A stretch of DNA of 7,394 nucleotides from an uncultured Eubacteriales bacterium (GTDB taxonomy: Bacteria; Bacillota; Clostridia; Oscillospirales; CAG-272), in assembly GCA_900556615.1 (NCBI GenBank), contig USPP01000070.1, forward strand, positions 1-7,394. Direction: 5' to 3'. The notes beneath the pieces were generated by a model. The model did no database searches and was not told the DNA's origin. It saw only the letters and a program-made list of their open reading frames with translations. Both the position numbers and the translations under genes were made by a program. This document shows positions 5,014 through 7,394 of this stretch, one piece after another (position 1 is the stretch's first letter; each line of letters opens with the position of its first letter).

Positions 5014-5835
5014 TTAGTTGGATTCTGTCTGCTTTCGAAAATCATTTGGTGACATGCCATGCTTTTTGACGAATTGTCGATAAAGCGAAGAAGCACAGGA
5101 GAAGCCAACCCCAAGAGCAATATCGGTTATAGAGTCCTCTTTGGTCAGCAACCATGCTTCTGCTGCTGAAATACGTACAGCATTTAGGTAGGCAATGGGC
5201 GACATGCCAACACCGGCAAGAAAAACGCGGTGAAACAGGGAGGGACTCATTTGACAGATCTTTGCGAGATCCGATACTTGGATTGGCTGGCTGTAATAAT
5301 TTGCGATGTGTTGAATAGCCGGCATGACTTGCAGATGTTTTTTTACATTGAAGTCCTCGACGTTCGATGCGCGCAGACAGGCCTCCCGAGCAAAAAAGGC
5401 ATGAATCAAGGCTTTATAATATCGACCGTTATCGGTGCTGTGACGAAGGGAGTCCAAAGTCATTTCAAGAAGCATCATCATATCGGGGTCCTGTACGACG
5501 AAGCCCTTATTCGGAATGATCATGTTTCCCCATAATTCGGGGTCGGCAAAAAGAAAGTTCCATTCACTCGGTTGGTTTTGAGGACTGCTGGCGATGTGGG
5601 GAACGCCGGCGGGCATGTAACTGATACATCCCTCATGAAACGGGATCATTTTCGCTCCGATAAAGAAAACACCGTGTCCCGCTCGACAGATGCCGAATTC
5701 CGCACAGGTATGGTAGTGCATATCCGAGGTGCGATCGGATGTGTTTTGATAATGGTGTGTTGTAAGAGTATGATATGGCTCGTATAGATCGTGAGGCATT
5801 AACTCAATGCGATAGGAATCAGGTAGGAACTGCAC
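5014..5835 (-). CDS. AraC-family transcriptional regulator, second copy (unrelated sensor)
   Basis: From the GTG at 5835 the protein has 273 residues. This start has GAGGTGA (complement of 5841-5847) five bases upstream; an ATG seven codons further out, at 5856, has no RBS, and the SD sequence would lie inside its reading frame. Residues about 36-95 form a cupin sensor (HYHTCAEFGICRAGHGVFFI, then MPAGVPHI). Residues about 172-268 are the AraC-type DNA-binding domain, with the first HTH near 186-208 (VSDLAKICQMSPSLFHRVF) and the second near 235-257 (ITDIALGVGFSCASSLYRQF), followed by KKHGMSPNDFR. The sensor domain does not resemble that of the other regulator here. It is divergent from the ADP-ribosylglycohydrolase-like gene, its likely target, and its stop is 26 bp from that of the convergent oxidoreductase. 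The effector is unknown. Confidence 0.9.
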   Translation of the reverse strand: MQFLPDSYRIELMPHDLYEPYHTLTTHHYQNTSDRTSDMHYHTCAEFGICRAGHGVFFIGAKMIPFHEGCISYMPAGVPHIASSPQNQPSEWNFLFADPELWGNMIIPNKGFVVQDPDMMMLLEMTLDSLRHSTDNGRYYKALIHAFFAREACLRASNVEDFNVKKHLQVMPAIQHIANYYSQPIQVSDLAKICQMSPSLFHRVFLAGVGMSPIAYLNAVRISAAEAWLLTKEDSITDIALGVGFSCASSLYRQFVKKHGMSPNDFRKQTESN

Positions 5836-5879
5836 GAAAATCACCTCTAATTGCATTGAAATGTTGTGTTTACTATGCT

Positions 5880-5908
5880 ATTATATAATCAAACAGACCA
5901 AATGTCAA
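5880..5908 (-). promoter_or_regulatory. Perfect consensus promoter of the second araC-type regulator
   Basis: On the minus strand TTGACA (5903-5908) and TATAAT (5880-5885) have an exact 17-bp spacer. The -10 is part of the palindrome ATTATATAAT (5880-5889), so a TATAAT also reads on the plus strand (5884-5889), though without a recognisable -35. Initiation near 5873 would place the 5856 ATG only about 17 nt into the transcript and the GTG about 38 nt in. Confidence 0.85.
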
Positions 5909-5941
5909 GGTGTATTTTACAAATAATATGGAGAGACTGAT

Positions 5942-7309
5942 ATGCCCGGCTACGCAGACTGGAAGTTAATATATAAAGAAGAATATGTGGCGATGTACGA
6001 AGAAGGCTATGATGTCAGCCATGCTCTTATGCCCTGTGATGTTCAGGAGTTGCTTCCTTTTCCGGGTAGAACGGTGGAACTCGATCACGAAAGCCATATC
6101 GATTGGAGGGTGGAGTACGAGAGATTGTGGGCATGTCGAAAGCAGGGATTGCGCGCTGACTATCCGTACCGCGAGCCTACAACGTGGGACGAGATGCGAG
6201 CGGAGTTCCCTCCATTACCGACATTGGTTCCTCTGAGCGCGGAAGCGTATGAGGATAGACTGAGCGGAGCGGTTAACGGACGAATTGCAGGTGTTATTTT
6301 GGGAAAGCCCTTTGAAATGGGGATGGATCGCCGTGCTATCCGTGCTTATTTGGAGAGCATCGGAGAGTATCCCTTGATGGACTATGCTTCCCCTTATTCC
6401 TCGGCGTTGGACCGGCATTTGAGAGCTGATTGTCTCCCTTCGACAAAGGGAAACATTCACTATGCTCAACCCGACGATGACATTCACTATACCTTGCTTG
6501 CTCTTCGATTAGCTGAAAAGCACGGTCTAAGATTTACACCCTACGATATTGGCATTAATTTTTTGGAGAACATTCCCTATCATTGGTGTTGGTGTGCGTC
6601 CCGTCAGGCGTATTATCGAATGGTCAACATGGAAACCGAACGATCCATGGAGGAGCAACTTGCCATGATTCCGTGGGAAGGAAATCCATGGCGCGAATGT
6701 ATTGATGGGCAGATCCGCACTGACCTATGGGGATATCTCTTCCCGGGGGATCCTCGCGGAGCTGCAGAAATTGCCTATCGGGATTGCTCCTTCAGCTTGG
6801 CAAAAAATGGGTGTTATGGTGGGATGTTCGTTGCCGGTTGTATTGCTTCGGCATTAACGGCAAACCCTACAGTTGACGAGATTTTAGATGGCGGACTATC
6901 GGTGATTCCGCAGAGATCTCGCTTAGCGGAGACCATTCGATGGGTTAGAGAACGCTACGCGATGACAAATGATTGGGAGGTGGTTTGCCAAGAAATTGAA
7001 ACAAGGTTTGCCAAAATGGCTTTTGCCGGTACAATGAATAATTTAGCCATGACAGTTTTGGCTCTTCTGCACGGTAATTTAGATTATACCAAAACGATAA
7101 CCTGTGCCGTTTCCTGCGGTATTGACACCGATTGTAACGGTGGTACGGCGGGGAGCATATGCGGTGCCGCAATAGGGCGATGCGGGATTGAGGATCGCTG
7201 GCTTACACCGCTTCAGGACACAATACATAGTTGCGTTGCGGAAATCGGATACATAGGAATTAGTGAACTGGTAGATAGAATTATAAATCTACATAAAAAC
7301 ATTAAATAA
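5942..7309 (+). CDS. ADP-ribosylglycohydrolase-family protein (DraG/ARH-like)
   Basis: The protein has 455 residues, longer than the roughly 300 of classical DraG/ARH enzymes. Residues 1-100 are an extra acidic and aromatic N-terminal region I do not recognise. The all-helical ARH domain runs from about 106 to 445: LSGAVNGRIAGVILGKPFE (107-125) corresponds to the first motif, PDDDIHYT (177-184) to the TDDTxxT metal motif, and GIDTDCNGGTAGSICGA (393-409) to the GxDTDxxxxxxGxxxGA metal motif with D395 and D397. Family members remove ADP-ribose or other ribosyl/glycosyl groups using two Mg ions. The second and third motifs are preserved, but the GDALG motif at the first site is replaced by AGVILG. 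No signal peptide. GGAGAG sits six bases before the ATG. It is divergent from an araC-type regulator and probably starts an operon. In this sugar-catabolic setting the substrate may be a small glycoside or nucleoside rather than ADP-ribosylated protein, which is inference. Confidence 0.88.
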   Translation: MPGYADWKLIYKEEYVAMYEEGYDVSHALMPCDVQELLPFPGRTVELDHESHIDWRVEYERLWACRKQGLRADYPYREPTTWDEMRAEFPPLPTLVPLSAEAYEDRLSGAVNGRIAGVILGKPFEMGMDRRAIRAYLESIGEYPLMDYASPYSSALDRHLRADCLPSTKGNIHYAQPDDDIHYTLLALRLAEKHGLRFTPYDIGINFLENIPYHWCWCASRQAYYRMVNMETERSMEEQLAMIPWEGNPWRECIDGQIRTDLWGYLFPGDPRGAAEIAYRDCSFSLAKNGCYGGMFVAGCIASALTANPTVDEILDGGLSVIPQRSRLAETIRWVRERYAMTNDWEVVCQEIETRFAKMAFAGTMNNLAMTVLALLHGNLDYTKTITCAVSCGIDTDCNGGTAGSICGAAIGRCGIEDRWLTPLQDTIHSCVAEIGYIGISELVDRIINLHKNIK

Positions 7310-7344
7310 CTGTAAACAGAAAGGATAATAGTGGGTGATTTCTG

Positions 7345-7394
7345 ATGAATATTCCTGTTATTTGCCCCGCCATCGTGGCGGTGAGCCGTGACTG
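7345..7394 (+). CDS. Start of an unrecognised downstream gene (partial)
   Basis: An ATG at 7345 opens a frame that leaves the window after 16 codons (MNIPVICPAIVAVSRD). It is preceded by GGGTGA (7333-7338) at six bases, a fair ribosome binding site, and begins 35 bp after the stop of the ADP-ribosylglycohydrolase-like gene on the same strand with no terminator between, so the two probably form an operon. Too little is present to assign a family. A 6-bp hairpin (CCGCCA/TGGCGG, 7367-7381) falls inside the first codons. Confidence 0.55.
   Translation, partial: MNIPVICPAIVAVSRD

Noticed and set aside
7367..7381. CCGCCA/TGGCGG hairpin as a terminator or attenuator after the hydrolase gene
   Set aside because: It lies inside the opening codons of the next frame and no T-run is visible before the window ends.
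1..7394. CRISPR array, insertion sequence, toxin-antitoxin pair or restriction system
   Set aside because: No regularly spaced repeats, transposase motifs, terminal repeats around a gene, or matching gene pairs were seen. The NYN/PIN-like protein stands alone without a small antitoxin partner.

Overview
The window looks like chromosomal DNA from an anaerobic, low-to-middle GC Gram-positive bacterium, most likely a clostridial Bacillota. The evidence is strong AGGAGG-type ribosome binding sites, several near-perfect sigma-A promoters (TTGACA, 17-18 bp, TATAAT), intrinsic terminators with T-tails, tRNA genes with encoded CCA, and protein families common in gut Clostridia. This is inference; no rRNA or other taxonomic marker is present.

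Left third (1-2023), housekeeping and RNA genes. The 3' end of an unrecognised gene (2-94) is followed by a monocistronic NYN-domain (PIN-like) protein whose promoter fixes its start at 225. A 24-bp perfect hairpin (1061-1116) and about 330 bp with no convincing gene follow. Two tRNA loci are transcribed away from each other from back-to-back consensus promoters: tRNA-Arg(ACG) on the minus strand, and on the plus strand a unit carrying a broken tRNA-Leu 5' half followed by an intact tRNA-Leu(CAG). Both units end in good intrinsic terminators.

Middle (2024-2883), a gene-poor scar. It holds several hairpins and what reads as the frameshifted C-terminal end of a large serine recombinase with its own terminator, so it is probably the residue of an integrated mobile element beside the tRNA-Leu unit.

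Right half (2884-7394), a catabolic-looking locus with alternating strands: araC-type regulator (minus), Gfo/Idh/MocA oxidoreductase (plus), second araC-type regulator (minus), ADP-ribosylglycohydrolase-family protein (plus), then the first codons of another plus-strand gene. Each regulator is divergent from an enzyme gene and shares its promoter region. A plausible reading is that sensed sugars or glycosides induce an oxidoreductase and a glycosyl/ribosyl hydrolase acting on the same or related substrates. Both enzymes depart from their family consensus: the oxidoreductase has TVP where EKP is expected, and the hydrolase has a changed first metal motif plus an N-terminal extension of about 100 residues. 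The substrate cannot be read from the sequence.
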